Part shown: positions 37,662 through 48,475 of the stretch, one piece after another
Layout: each line of letters starts with the position of its first letter
Position numbering within the stretch: position 1 is the first letter of the stretch
Origin: an uncultured Solirubrobacterales bacterium
GTDB taxonomy: Bacteria; Actinomycetota; Thermoleophilia; Solirubrobacterales; 70-9
Assembly: GCA_903939845.1 (NCBI GenBank)
Contig: CAJAIJ010000018.1
Location: 148,219-212,218 of the forward strand
Length of the DNA: 64,000 bases
Direction: 5' to 3'
Notes under the pieces: generated by a model
Seen by the model: the letters and a program-made list of their open reading frames with translations, nothing else
Database searches by the model: none
Told to the model about the DNA's origin: nothing
Program-made: the position numbers and the translations under genes

Positions 37662-38779
37662 TTCGAGCCTCCTCCGGACGAGGACCTCGCCTTGGCCAGC
37701 AGCTCGCTCCTCGGGTCGACCCCGTTGAGCGAGTCGGCCAGCTGGTCGACGGCCTTGCGCTGTTCATCGTTGAGGTCCCTGGGAACCGTCACGCCGAGGC
37801 GGTAGCGGATGTCCCCGCGAGCACCCTTGCCGCGGCCACCGGTCTTCGGGGGTCCTTCGCCCTTCAGGCGCTGGATCGTTCCGTTCTGCGTTCCGGGGGC
37901 AACCCGTATCCGCTTGGTCCCCTTCAGGGTCGGGACCTCGATCGTCCCTCCCCTGATCGCCTCGGTTACCGAGATCGGCACCTCCACCTCGAGGTTGCCG
38001 TCGTCCAGCCTCTTGAAGATGGGGGATGGCGATACCTGGACGGTCACGAAGAGGTCTCCTGACGGAGCTCCCCGCTCGCCGGCCTCGCCCTTCCTTGCAA
38101 CCCTGATCCGGGCACCGTCCTTGACTCCGGCCGGCACGTTGACGCGGTAGCGCTTGGTCTGCTGGGTTCGACCGGATCCTCCACAGGTGCCGCACGGGTC
38201 GGGAATGATCTGACCGTTGCCGTGGCAGGTCGGACAGGGCTGGCTGATCGAGAAGAATCCCTGCCCCTGGGCATCGATTCCGCGGCCCTGGCAGGCCGGG
38301 CAGGTCTGGGAGGTCGTTCCCGGCTTCGCTCCGGTGCCGGAGCAGGTCGGGCAGGTCTCGGACTTCGGGATCGTTACCGAGATCTGAGTCCCGTTCATCG
38401 CGTCGTCGAACGAGATCCGGACGTCGGTCTCGAGGTCACGCCCCCGAATCGGCTGACCTCCACCCGGGCCACCGCCCCGGCTGAAGATCGTCGAAAAGAT
38501 GTCTCCGATGTCACCGGGGAATCCCCCGGCCTGATCGCCGAACGGGTTGCCGCCGCCACCCATCCCGAAGATCCCGCCGGAGTCGTACTCCTTGCGCTTC
38601 TCTGGATCGGAGAGGACGTCGTAGGCCTCCTGGACCTCCTTGAATCTCTCTTCGGCCTCGGCATCCCCCGGGTTTCGGTCCGGGTGGTACTGCCGCACCA
38701 GTTTCCGGTGGGCCTTCTTTATTTCCTCGTCGGTCGCCTTCTTCGAGACGCCGAGCACCTCATAGAGGTCTCTGGCCAT
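37658..38779 (-). CDS. dnaJ: Chaperone DnaJ
   Basis: 373 residues. The J domain holds HPD in RQYHPDRNPG and stimulates DnaK ATPase; a Gly-rich linker (FGMGGGGNPFGDQ) follows; then four CxxCxGxG zinc motifs (CPTCSGTG, CPACQGRG, CPTCHGNG, CGTCGGSG) and two client-binding domains. A full type I DnaJ. It follows grpE by 8 bp and overlaps hspR by 4 bp. Confidence 0.97.
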   Translation of the reverse strand: MARDLYEVLGVSKKATDEEIKKAHRKLVRQYHPDRNPGDAEAEERFKEVQEAYDVLSDPEKRKEYDSGGIFGMGGGGNPFGDQAGGFPGDIGDIFSTIFSRGGGPGGGQPIRGRDLETDVRISFDDAMNGTQISVTIPKSETCPTCSGTGAKPGTTSQTCPACQGRGIDAQGQGFFSISQPCPTCHGNGQIIPDPCGTCGGSGRTQQTKRYRVNVPAGVKDGARIRVARKGEAGERGAPSGDLFVTVQVSPSPIFKRLDDGNLEVEVPISVTEAIRGGTIEVPTLKGTKRIRVAPGTQNGTIQRLKGEGPPKTGGRGKGARGDIRYRLGVTVPRDLNDEQRKAVDQLADSLNGVDPRSELLAKARSSSGGGSK

Positions 38780-38787
38780 GGCTCCTC

Positions 38788-39402
38788 CTATCTGCCGACC
38801 ACCACGCGGGCCGCCCGGATCACCTGGTCGCCGCTCCGGTAGCCGCGCTGCAACACCTCGACGACGCTCCCCGGTTCGACGCCGTCGCCCTCGACCGCCT
38901 GGATGGCCTCGTGGAGGTTGGGATCGAACTGCTCACCGCTCGGGTCGAAGACCTCGACCCCGACCCGGCTCAGTGCCGAGTTCAGGTCGCGATAGGCGAC
39001 CACGACGCCCTGAAGGCTGATCGGGGAATCCTCCGGCAGCCCCTCGCCAAGTGCGACCGACGGGTTCAACCCCTCGGCCGTCATCACCCGCTCGAGGTTG
39101 TCGAGACACGCGATGACGCCCTCGGCCATCTCGAGTCGACCTCTGGCCACCGCGGTCTCGGTCTCTCCGGCGACCCTCTTCCGGTAGTTGTCGAAGTCGG
39201 CCCTGGTCCGCTGCGCGAGGTCGAGATATTCGTCTCGCTCCCGCTCGGCACGGGACAGGGGATCTTCCTCGACCGGCTCCGGGTCGACCGGGGCCTCATC
39301 GGTCGGTTCGGTCGGTTCGGGTCCGGCCGGGGCTGTGGCCTCCGGGGCCTCAGCCCCGGAGACGACCTCGCCCTCGGCAGGGGTGTCTTCCTCGATGCCC
39401 AT
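38788..39402 (-). CDS. grpE: Nucleotide exchange factor GrpE
   Basis: 204 residues. GrpE releases ADP from DnaK. A long acidic, Pro/Glu-rich N-terminus (about 45 residues) leads into the coiled-coil dimer helix (EDPLSRAERERDEYLDLAQR) and the C-terminal beta domain with the signature-like end HEAIQAVEGDGVEPGSVVEV, GYRSGDQVIRAARVVVG. It sits two bases after dnaK and before dnaJ in the heat-shock operon. Confidence 0.96.
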   Translation of the reverse strand: MGIEEDTPAEGEVVSGAEAPEATAPAGPEPTEPTDEAPVDPEPVEEDPLSRAERERDEYLDLAQRTRADFDNYRKRVAGETETAVARGRLEMAEGVIACLDNLERVMTAEGLNPSVALGEGLPEDSPISLQGVVVAYRDLNSALSRVGVEVFDPSGEQFDPNLHEAIQAVEGDGVEPGSVVEVLQRGYRSGDQVIRAARVVVGR

Positions 39403-39404
39403 TC

Positions 39405-41300
<1,896 letters not shown>

Positions 41301-41505
41301 CTTGATCTCCAGTCTGTGTCTGTTGCCTTCTGTCTGGCCCGAATATCGCGATTTGCAGGATATAAAGGGCCAAGTGCGAAAATCTAAGTCAGTTTATATC
41401 AGATATGCCGAACAAAGTAAAGGGCATGGCAGGGCGACGACAGATCGCCCGGAGCCGAGGGCCAACTGGCCGGTGATCGACCTGCTCGGTCCCGCCCTCA
41501 GAACG
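41301..41505. promoter_or_regulatory. Upstream region of the dnaK operon
   Basis: A 205-bp non-coding stretch, more AT-rich than its surroundings. GATATAAA (41359-41366) and TTTATATC (41393-41400) are perfect inverted repeats with 26 bp between them. On the minus strand TATATC (41360-41365) with TTAGAT 17 bp upstream is a weak sigma-70-like pair for dnaK. No convincing HAIR or CIRCE element was found. Confidence 0.4.
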
Positions 41506-41535
41506 AAAAAACCCTCCCCGAAGGGAGGGTTTTCG
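41506..41535 (-). terminator. Intrinsic terminator of the secreted endonuclease-like gene
   Basis: AACCCTCCC (41510-41518) pairs with GGGAGGGTT (41523-41531) around a four-base loop that reads UUCG on the minus transcript, a very stable tetraloop. On the minus strand the stem is followed by a run of T (TTTTTTCG). It lies 58 bp after the stop of the minus-strand gene at 41594. Confidence 0.88.
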
Positions 41536-41593
41536 CGAAGTCCGATGACCCTTTCCTGCCGATCCTTCCCGGGGCTGAATCCCCGGGTCCGGT

Positions 41594-42979
41594 TCAGGGC
41601 CGGATCCTCAGTTTGCTGTAGACACCTGCGTGGTCGGAGTTCCAGAACCCGTTGACCGGGGCCAGGCCCGAGACCGACGAGTTCAGCAGCCCGACACGAT
41701 CCATGTTGCGGGTCAGGATGTGGTCGATGTGGTGGTCGAAGTCCTCCACCCCGCCGTTTTCGGCGGTGAGGATGTCCGAGTTCAGGCAGCAGCTCAGCGG
41801 GTCGGAGGTGCTCACGTTCCTCATCCCGAGAGTGGTCAGCGCTCTGTAGGCGAACTCGTCGCCACACACGCCGCCGTTGTTCCCGACCAGGGTTCCCTCG
41901 ACGTTGGCCGGACTCGGGCAGTTCGGATCCCAGGCCGACTCGTCATTCGAGTTGAAGTCGCCCAGTGCGATCACCGGCAGCGGACTCGGGCCGATCACGG
42001 TCTCATAGAGCTCCTTGGCCTGGGAGCAGCGGATCGACACCGGGTTGGTGGCGAAGGGTGCCAGGGGCGGAACCATGCAGTCGACCACCTTGTTCTTGTC
42101 GTCGCCGAATGCCTCGAGGTGGGTGTTGACGAAACGGAAGGGAGGCGCGTTGCGCACCCGGAAGTCGGCGCTGTTCCAGCCCCGGTCGACCGAGACCGGC
42201 AGGCCGCTGATCACCGGGTTGTAGAAGGTCGAGTAGTTCTCGCCCTGGACATTGCTCCACCGAACGCCGGCTCCGACTCTCGCCAGGATCACATCCCTCA
42301 TCGTCAGGCGGCCGTTGATCTCGGGCACGCTGTCGGAGTCGTCGTAATTCGCCGGCCCCTCGAAGTCGAACTCGGTCGTGACCTTGACGACCTCGTAGCG
42401 CTTCTTGCCCTTGTTGAGCTGGGCCATCAGCAGGGCCAGGAAGTCGTACTTGACGGTTCGGGTGTTGAACTCCTCTGGCGCGTTGCCCGGCTTGACCCTG
42501 GGTGGGCCGGGATCGCCGATCCTCCAGAGTGCAACCTCCTGCAGCCCGACCACGTCGGGCGCCTTCGAGTTGATTTCGGCAGCGAGGCCTCGGGCCCTGA
42601 CCGGAAAGTTGTTCGCGTCGACGTCTCTGAGGATCTGGCCGTTGGCTTCGAAGAAATTGGAGAGGCTGGTCGCCCTGATCGCCGGACCGAGGTCGGCACC
42701 GAGGTAGACGTTCCTGGTCATCACCCCGACGTCGCCCTTTTCACGGTTGAGCTGCTTCGTCTTGTTCCGGACGCAGGCGCTTCTGGCCTTGCCCTTCTTC
42801 TTGGCGCAGGCCTTCTTCGCCTGTGCGGCGATGCTCGGGTAGGCCTGGGACTCGGCTACGAGCAGGCCGGAAAACATGAAGGCCATGATCAGTGCGGCAA
42901 TGGCCAGCGGCAGACCGACGCGGACGGTGCCGGCGGCAGAAATGGCGTTGCTCGTGCCTGTGGGGCGGTGGAACCTCAT
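41594..42979 (-). CDS. Secreted endonuclease/exonuclease/phosphatase family protein
   Basis: 461 residues. A membrane/signal segment (LPLAIAALIMAFMFSGLLVA) is followed by a basic, Cys-containing stretch (KKACAKKKGKARSACVRNK) and an EEP domain with all expected motifs: MTRNVYLGADL, VVGLQEVALW with the metal-site Glu, FVNTHLEAF, ALGDFNSNDES, HIDHILTR and NSDHAGVYSKL. EEP proteins cleave phosphodiesters in DNA, RNA or phospholipids; the export signal suggests an extracellular nuclease or phospholipase-like role. It is monocistronic, with an intrinsic terminator downstream. Confidence 0.88.
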   Translation of the reverse strand: MRFHRPTGTSNAISAAGTVRVGLPLAIAALIMAFMFSGLLVAESQAYPSIAAQAKKACAKKKGKARSACVRNKTKQLNREKGDVGVMTRNVYLGADLGPAIRATSLSNFFEANGQILRDVDANNFPVRARGLAAEINSKAPDVVGLQEVALWRIGDPGPPRVKPGNAPEEFNTRTVKYDFLALLMAQLNKGKKRYEVVKVTTEFDFEGPANYDDSDSVPEINGRLTMRDVILARVGAGVRWSNVQGENYSTFYNPVISGLPVSVDRGWNSADFRVRNAPPFRFVNTHLEAFGDDKNKVVDCMVPPLAPFATNPVSIRCSQAKELYETVIGPSPLPVIALGDFNSNDESAWDPNCPSPANVEGTLVGNNGGVCGDEFAYRALTTLGMRNVSTSDPLSCCLNSDILTAENGGVEDFDHHIDHILTRNMDRVGLLNSSVSGLAPVNGFWNSDHAGVYSKLRIRP

Positions 42980-43094
42980 CTACTTCTCCTTTGGGTCTGG
43001 TCTGCCGGAGGCAGGGGATCCCGGTCCGGACTCACTGAGAAAACCCGGCCGAAGGACGATAGTAGCGCCAGGCCAGAGGGCCGGCGAAGAAGAT

Positions 43095-43514
43095 TCAGCC
43101 CCGACCGGCGGTCTGGGCGACGAACTCGGCGATCTCCTCGGCAACCGGCCCGGCCGAGATCCCGGCCGGCATGCGTCCCGGTACCGTCGGATCGTCGTAA
43201 CCCTTCAGGATCGCGCTCATCACCTGCGAGTAGCTTCCCTCGATCTGGCTCTCGGCATCCGGCCCGGTCGGGGTCCCGGCCGGCGCGAGCTTCTGGTCGA
43301 GGTTGGGTCCGAAGTTGCTGTAGGTGCCTGCCGAATAGAGGGTGTGGCAGTTGCCGCAGTTCTCGGTGAATCTGGTCTGGCCGGACTTCAGGTTGGCCGG
43401 AACCTCTGTTGGGCCCCGGGCGGGGTCGCCATCAGTCAGATAGGCCCACGCCGGGACGGCTACGGCCAGGAGTCCCAGCAGGACGGCGAAGATGATGAAT
43501 GGCTTCTTGGTCAT
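43095..43514 (-). CDS. Membrane-anchored or secreted cytochrome c
   Basis: 139 residues. An N-terminal hydrophobic segment (PFIIFAVLLGLLAVAVPAWA) serves as signal or anchor. The single heme motif is CGNCH in RFTENCGNCHTLYSAG, and the likely axial Met is in PGRMPAGI. The fold and length fit class I cytochrome c of the cytochrome c6/cbb3-CcoP type. It probably transfers electrons between membrane complexes; no oxidase gene is adjacent. Confidence 0.88.
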   Translation of the reverse strand: MTKKPFIIFAVLLGLLAVAVPAWAYLTDGDPARGPTEVPANLKSGQTRFTENCGNCHTLYSAGTYSNFGPNLDQKLAPAGTPTGPDAESQIEGSYSQVMSAILKGYDDPTVPGRMPAGISAGPVAEEIAEFVAQTAGRG

Positions 43515-43604
43515 CTCAGTTCGGTGTCAGGTCGGAGAGTCGACCTTGGACCCGCGAGATATTACCGGCCGGCGTTGTCCCACAGCGCCCAGACCCGGCC
43601 CGGG

Positions 43605-44300
43605 TCAGGAATCGGCAAGACGGCCCGGGTATCGGCACATCCGCTTCAGTCCGCAGTCGCCGCACCGGGGCCTCGGCCTGCACCTGGCCCGACCGTGCCT
43701 GATCAGGTTCATATGGAACTCGTAGGCATCCTCGGGGTCGACCAGTCGGAGCATCTCGTCGTGGGCTTCCTCGAAAGGGGCGTTGGGTCGGAACAGGCCG
43801 AGCCTCCCCCCGACCCGGTGGACGTGGACGTCTACCGGGATCTCGGGGTGGTCCCAGGTGAAGACCTGTACGCAGGCCGCAGTCTTGCGGCCGACCCCGG
43901 GCAGGCCGGTGAGGAAGCCGATCGCCTCGTCACGCTCGGCCGTCTCCAGCCAGTCGAGGTCGAGCTCGGGTCCGATCGCTTCGAGCGCCTGCTTGATCCT
44001 CGGGGCCTTCTGCCTCGATAGCCCACCCGGCCTGATCGCTACCTCGATCTCCTCGGTCGGGGCATCCCGGACCGCCTCCCAGTTCGGGAAGTGCTCGACC
44101 AGGGCCGCGAAGGCCCTGTCCCTGTTCGCATCGCTCGTCGCCTGGGACAGGATCGTTCTGACCAGCTCGTCGACCGGCTCCCGATGTGGGACGTTGACGG
44201 GCCGTCCATACATCTCCCGTAGCCGGTCCCGGATTCGCCGGACCCTCGCCCGGTCCGGTCGCTTCCACTCCGACTTCGGGACCCCGGGAAGATCGCTCAC
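43605..44300 (-). CDS. nth: Endonuclease III (Nth-like DNA glycosylase)
   Basis: 231 residues from GTG 44300, which overlaps the kinase stop (GTGA). It removes oxidised pyrimidines in base-excision repair. The helix-hairpin-helix with catalytic Lys is LPGVGRKTAACV, and the catalytic Asp follows in VDVHVHRVGGRLGL. Four Cys near the C-terminus (ARCRPRPRCGDCGLKRMC) should hold a [4Fe-4S] cluster, though the first spacing is x5 instead of the usual x6. A longer frame beginning at 44384 lies inside the upstream gene and is unlikely. Confidence 0.9.
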   Translation of the reverse strand: MSDLPGVPKSEWKRPDRARVRRIRDRLREMYGRPVNVPHREPVDELVRTILSQATSDANRDRAFAALVEHFPNWEAVRDAPTEEIEVAIRPGGLSRQKAPRIKQALEAIGPELDLDWLETAERDEAIGFLTGLPGVGRKTAACVQVFTWDHPEIPVDVHVHRVGGRLGLFRPNAPFEEAHDEMLRLVDPEDAYEFHMNLIRHGRARCRPRPRCGDCGLKRMCRYPGRLADS

Positions 44301-45208
44301 GGTCTCGCCCCCCAGAGACGGCAGGCCTGCCCGGCCTCGCGACATGCTTCCCCGAGCAGGTCTCCCGTTGCCCCGAGATCCCACCCGGCCCGGTCCAGCC
44401 CGGCGATCAGGCTGCCCATGAATGCATCACCGGCTCCGAGCGGACTGACCACCTCGACCGGTTCGGGCTGCGAAGCGGCCGAACTCGCACCCCGGCAAAT
44501 CACCGGGCCATCGCCGTCCGTGACGACGACCACCTCGGGGCCTAGTTCGAGTAGAGCCATGGCCGAGGACTCCGGGTCTGCGATTCCCGTGATCAGCTCG
44601 GCCTCTGCCCGGTTCGCCTTCACCAGGGATGCCAGTCCGGCGAGCTCCCGCGCGAACCCGGCCCCGGTCCCCTGGTCGTTCCACCTGCCGGGCCGATGGT
44701 TGGGATCGAACAGCACCGGGATGGACCGCTCTCGCGCAACCGTCACTGCCTGTCGGGTCACCTCCCTTTCGGTCTGGCCGACCATCGTGTTGGTCCCTAC
44801 CGCCAGCGCAGCGGCACCGTCGAGCGCCTCTTCGAGCAGGGGCATGCAGGCCTCCATGAGTGGACCGATGTCCTCCCCGTAGACCTCGAAGGCCGGTTCT
44901 CCTTCGTCGTCGAAGGTCGCGAAGGCGACCGGACTCTGGACGCCGGCCACCTCGACCAGCCAATCCAGGCCGACCCCTTCCCTGGCCAGGCCGTCGGCCA
45001 GCCACCTGCCCCAGCGATCGTTCCCGACCCCGCCGACCAGAAAGGCCGGAGCACCGTTCAGAGCCGCGATCGCCGCGACGTTGGCCGGGGCCCCGCCGTG
45101 GTGAGCGATGAACGCATCTGCCCGTTCATCCGGCTCGAGCCACCGCTCGCAGATCAGGTCGACGATCGCCTCGCCGAGACATACGATCTGGCCGGATCGG
45201 GACATCAC
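44297..45208 (-). CDS. PfkB-family sugar kinase
   Basis: 303 residues. PfkB/ribokinase-family enzymes phosphorylate fructose, ribose and related sugars with ATP. It has the N-terminal signature region HHGGAPANVAAIAALNG, VLFDPNHRPGRW and the C-terminal active-site motif SPLGAGDAFMGSLIAGL with the catalytic Asp. The pattern fits fructokinase best, but nucleoside or other sugar kinases cannot be excluded. GTG 45208 has GGGAG eight bases upstream; ATG 45205 is next to it. It is coupled to nth by a GTGA overlap. Confidence 0.85.
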   Translation of the reverse strand: MMSRSGQIVCLGEAIVDLICERWLEPDERADAFIAHHGGAPANVAAIAALNGAPAFLVGGVGNDRWGRWLADGLAREGVGLDWLVEVAGVQSPVAFATFDDEGEPAFEVYGEDIGPLMEACMPLLEEALDGAAALAVGTNTMVGQTEREVTRQAVTVARERSIPVLFDPNHRPGRWNDQGTGAGFARELAGLASLVKANRAEAELITGIADPESSAMALLELGPEVVVVTDGDGPVICRGASSAASQPEPVEVVSPLGAGDAFMGSLIAGLDRAGWDLGATGDLLGEACREAGQACRLWGARP

Positions 45209-45267
45209 CGTTCCGACTCCCTTCGTTCGCAGATCGTCATCAGGTCGAACCCGGGCAACTTCGCGCT

Positions 45268-45273
45268 TACAAT
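45268..45273 (+). promoter_or_regulatory. Candidate -10 box before the PAP2-family gene
   Basis: TACAAT, nine bases before GTG 45283, no Shine-Dalgarno sequence. It would start the inositol-related gene block on the plus strand. Confidence 0.35.
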
Positions 45274-45282
45274 AGTCCGCCT

Positions 45283-46065
45283 GTGATTGCCACCGTCCAA
45301 CGCATCGGGGAGTGGCTCCCCCGGGGCTGGGGTGACATGTTCCGTCAGCTCGGCCTCTACGTTTTCGCCGACCTCGCTTACGAGTTCGCTCGGGGACTGG
45401 CCGAGTCCAGACCCAGCCTCGCCTTTGCCAACGGAGAGCGGGTCATGGATCTGGAGCGTGGGCTAGGACTCTTCTTCGAACCTTCGGTCCAGGCATGGTT
45501 CATCACCGAGCAGTGGGCCGTCGACCTTGCCAACCAGATCTACCTGAACAGTCAGTTCACCGTCGCCAGCGCCTTCCTGATCTGGCTCTACCTCTTCAGG
45601 AATGATGCCTACTACTTCGTCCGGAACATGCTGTTCGTATCGATGGGGCTCGCCCTCGTCGGATACATCGGCTTTCCGACCGCGCCGCCGAGGATGTTCC
45701 CCGAATACGGCTTCCTGGACACGATCAACAGCTTCTCGTCGGTCAACCACGACTCGGCGGTCGCCAAGCTCTTCATCAACCCCTTCGCGGCAGTTCCATC
45801 TATGCACTGCGCCGTCGCACTGATGATCGGAGGTGCCGGTTTCGTGGTGACTCGAAACTGGTTTGCCAGGGCGTTCTGGGCATCCTGGCCCCTGATCGTG
45901 GCCGCGGTGACCGTGGTGACCGCAAACCACTACTGGATCGACATCCTGATCGGCTGGTTCGTGGCAGCTCTGGCCTTCACGATCGCGGCCAAGGTGATCG
46001 CCAGGCTCGATCCGGAGGCCTGGGGATGGTCACGGGTGGTCTCCGGCCAGCGTCTGCAGGCCTGA
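45283..46065 (+). CDS. PAP2-superfamily membrane protein (inositolphosphotransferase-like)
   Basis: 260 residues with about six membrane segments. The PAP2 motifs are visible: TAPPRMFPEYGFLDT, the active-site His in AAVPSMHCAVALM, and the second His with Asp in ANHYWIDILIGW. This motif order (PTAPPRM, SMHC, NHYWID) resembles the PAP2 group containing inositol phosphorylceramide synthases and related lipid phosphatases. The nearby CDP-alcohol phosphatidyltransferase and inositol-3-phosphate synthase genes make a role in inositol lipid metabolism reasonable, but simple phosphatase activity is an alternative. Confidence 0.83.
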   Translation: MIATVQRIGEWLPRGWGDMFRQLGLYVFADLAYEFARGLAESRPSLAFANGERVMDLERGLGLFFEPSVQAWFITEQWAVDLANQIYLNSQFTVASAFLIWLYLFRNDAYYFVRNMLFVSMGLALVGYIGFPTAPPRMFPEYGFLDTINSFSSVNHDSAVAKLFINPFAAVPSMHCAVALMIGGAGFVVTRNWFARAFWASWPLIVAAVTVVTANHYWIDILIGWFVAALAFTIAAKVIARLDPEAWGWSRVVSGQRLQA

Positions 46066-46075
46066 CGAGGTCGGA

Positions 46076-47665
46076 GTGAGAGGCCTCGCAGTCGGGCTCA
46101 GACCGGCCCTCTGGCCATTGGTGGTCGCGGGCATCCTCTCGGCGATCTATCTGATCACCACCCCGATGACGGCCGACCACGGGGCTCAGGTCTTCCGGGT
46201 CGGACTTTTCGAGGCCGACGGAGCTGTGATCTGGAACAACCACTGGTTCGGGGGCCACCACCTGCCCGGCTACAGCGTTCTTTCACCGGCGATCGGTTCC
46301 TGGATCGGATTTCGGGTCATGGGGGTCCTCTCGGTGCTCGGCTCCGTCCTCCTGTTCTCACTCATGGTCGATCGCCACTGGGGCGAGAGGGCCAGAGCCG
46401 GTGCGATCTGGTTCGGGGCGACCGCATGCGTCAGCCTCTACTCCGGCAGGCTCACGTTCGCTCTCGGCGTCTTCATCGCCCTTCTCGCCGTCTTCCTCGC
46501 CCAGCGAGGACTCCGGGTCGCATCGGTCGCCACCGCCGCCGCGGTATCGCTGGCCAGCCCGGTCGCCTCGCTGTTTCTCGCCTGTGCGGGCGTGTCCCAC
46601 TGGCTCGCGGTCGGAAGGAGTCCCGACTCCCGAGACGACAGGGGACTCGTCCTCGCGATTGCGGCCTTCCTCCCGGCCGTGGCGATCGCCCTGCTCTTCC
46701 CGGCTGGCGGGACCGAGCCCTACGTCTGGTCGAGCTTCATCCCGGCCCTGGTCCTGACCCTGGCCGCCATGGCGCTCGTGCCGGCGGAGGAGAGATTGGT
46801 GAGGGTGGGCCTTGCCGTCTATGCGGTCGCCCTGATCGCGACCTTCCTCATCGACACACCGATGGGCGGCAACGTCAACCGGATGGGCGTGCTGCTGATC
46901 GGTCCACTTGTCCTCTGTGCCTGTTGGCCGGTTCTCCGGCGACCTGCCCTGGTCGTGCTCATTCCCTTCCTCCTTGCCTGGCAGCTCGTGCCCGTGGTTC
47001 GAGACCTCCACACGGTTGCGGGGGAAGATGCCGTTGCTGCCTCGTTCTATGAGCCAGTCGAGAGAGCGATCGCGCCGCGACTCGATTCCGACCCCGGCCG
47101 GGTCGAAGTCCTGCCGATCAAGAGCCACTGGGAGTCCGCCAGGGTGGCTCCCGGCCTGCCTCTGGCGCGGGGCTGGGAGCGCCAGACCGATCGCCGGCTC
47201 AACGGCGTCATCTATGACGAGGCAATGACGGCGAACGATTACAGGCGCTGGCTGGACGAGCTCTCGGTCCACTTCGTCGCCGTCCCGGCCGCCGACCTCG
47301 ACTACTCGGCCAGCCGCGAAGCCGAGCTGATCGCCTCCGGACCCGACTACCTGAGGGAGATCCTCCGGACCCCCGACTGGACCATCTACAAGGTCACCGA
47401 TCCCGAACCCATGGTCGAGCCACCGGCCCGTCTGACCGGCTTCGGAACCGACACCTTCTCGGTGAGATCTCCCCGGCCCGGGACCTTCAGGGTCGCGATC
47501 CGGTGGTCGCCCTGGTGGCGGGTCGAGTCGGGGTCGGGGTGCGTGACCGAGGGCTCCGATGGATTCATCCGAGTCGAGTTCGACCGACCCGGCCCGATCA
47601 CGGTCAATGCCGACTTCCGGCCACTGGTGAGGTTCGAGCGGGGACCGCGGTGCGGCGGCGGTTGA
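46076..47665 (+). CDS. Multi-pass membrane protein, GT-C glycosyltransferase-like architecture
   Basis: 529 residues, not confidently recognised. About ten hydrophobic segments occupy residues 8-310 (e.g. ALWPLVVAGILSAIYLITT, FIPALVLTLAAMALVPA). A soluble domain of some 200 residues follows (SHWESARVAPGLPLARGWER, NDYRRWLDELSVHFVAVPA). Many membrane segments plus a periplasmic C-terminal domain, and an early acidic pair near the first loop (TADHGAQVFRVGLFEADG), recall GT-C lipid-linked sugar transferases. GTG 46076 has GAGG upstream and is 10 bp from the PAP2 gene, so they are probably co-transcribed. Confidence 0.7.
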   Translation: MRGLAVGLRPALWPLVVAGILSAIYLITTPMTADHGAQVFRVGLFEADGAVIWNNHWFGGHHLPGYSVLSPAIGSWIGFRVMGVLSVLGSVLLFSLMVDRHWGERARAGAIWFGATACVSLYSGRLTFALGVFIALLAVFLAQRGLRVASVATAAAVSLASPVASLFLACAGVSHWLAVGRSPDSRDDRGLVLAIAAFLPAVAIALLFPAGGTEPYVWSSFIPALVLTLAAMALVPAEERLVRVGLAVYAVALIATFLIDTPMGGNVNRMGVLLIGPLVLCACWPVLRRPALVVLIPFLLAWQLVPVVRDLHTVAGEDAVAASFYEPVERAIAPRLDSDPGRVEVLPIKSHWESARVAPGLPLARGWERQTDRRLNGVIYDEAMTANDYRRWLDELSVHFVAVPAADLDYSASREAELIASGPDYLREILRTPDWTIYKVTDPEPMVEPPARLTGFGTDTFSVRSPRPGTFRVAIRWSPWWRVESGSGCVTEGSDGFIRVEFDRPGPITVNADFRPLVRFERGPRCGGG

Positions 47666-47715
47666 CCGTTCGGCGGCCCCTTCGCGGCGTGAGCCACCGA
47701 AAGCGCCCGAGCCCC

Positions 47716-47721
47716 TAGGAT
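47716..47721 (+). promoter_or_regulatory. Candidate -10 box for the CDP-alcohol phosphatidyltransferase gene
   Basis: TAGGAT ends 6 nt before ATG 47728, with no Shine-Dalgarno sequence. It would give a leaderless transcript within the inositol block. Confidence 0.4.
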
Positions 47722-47727
47722 CACTGG

Positions 47728-48396
47728 ATGCCTCCAGTCCAAGACGGGCCGCCCGACAATGGCCGCAACGGCCAATTGAACGCTGCCGCGAAGGAGTTCC
47801 GATCCCAGGCGAGGGATCGCCTGATCCAGTCGAGGCTCAGCCCGAACGCGATCTCGATGGCCGGCCTGGTCGGCAACGTGATCGCGGCCGTGCTGGTCGT
47901 CGAAGGAGCCTTCGTCTGGGCCGGGGTCGCATTCATCCTGGGATCGCTGATGGACACGCTGGATGGTCGCTACTCACGGATGTCGGGGAAGGGCACGCTC
48001 TTCGGAGCCTTCCTGGACTCGACCCTCGACCGGATCGAGGAAGGCCTGGTCCTGACTGCGGTCGCGTGGTATTTCGCCGACTCCGGTGATTCGCTGGCGG
48101 CCGCGGCCTGCGTATTTACGGTGCTGGGATCCCTGATGGTCTCCTACACGAGGGCCAGGGCCGAGGCGCTCGGCGTCAAGTGCGAAGTCGGTCTTGCCAC
48201 CCGTCCCGTTCGGGTCGTGATCCTGTCGATAGGCCTCCTGTTCGCGGAGGGTCTCTGGATGGGCGATTTCAGCCTTCTCGCACCGGCCGTGTATTTGATG
48301 GCCATACTCACTACCCTTACGGTCTTTCAACGGGTCTGGCACGTCAGGCGCGAGCTGGCCGGGGAAAACTCGGACCAGCAGGCCGAAGCCGAATAA
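47728..48396 (+). CDS. CDP-alcohol phosphatidyltransferase, probable phosphatidylinositol-phosphate synthase
   Basis: 222 residues, about six membrane segments. The family motif D-x2-D-G-x2-(A)-R-x8-G-x3-D-x3-D is present from DTLDGRYSR through GAFLDSTLD, with Ser replacing the usual Ala. The enzyme swaps CMP of CDP-diacylglycerol for an alcohol phosphate. The inositol-3-phosphate synthase gene lies 79 bp downstream, so inositol phosphate is the most likely acceptor, as in mycobacterial phosphatidylinositol-phosphate synthase. Phosphatidylglycerophosphate synthase is the alternative. Confidence 0.85.
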   Translation: MPPVQDGPPDNGRNGQLNAAAKEFRSQARDRLIQSRLSPNAISMAGLVGNVIAAVLVVEGAFVWAGVAFILGSLMDTLDGRYSRMSGKGTLFGAFLDSTLDRIEEGLVLTAVAWYFADSGDSLAAAACVFTVLGSLMVSYTRARAEALGVKCEVGLATRPVRVVILSIGLLFAEGLWMGDFSLLAPAVYLMAILTTLTVFQRVWHVRRELAGENSDQQAEAE

Positions 48397-48475
48397 TGTG
48401 TAACCGACCGCCGGTTCGGGATTCAAGATCCGGTCCACGGGTCCAGATGCCCGAAACAGGAGGGAAAGAATTCAG

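Noticed and set aside
41301..41400. HAIR or CIRCE element before dnaK
   Set aside because: No match to CTTGAGT-N7-ACTCAAG or the CIRCE repeat; only an unrelated inverted repeat is present.
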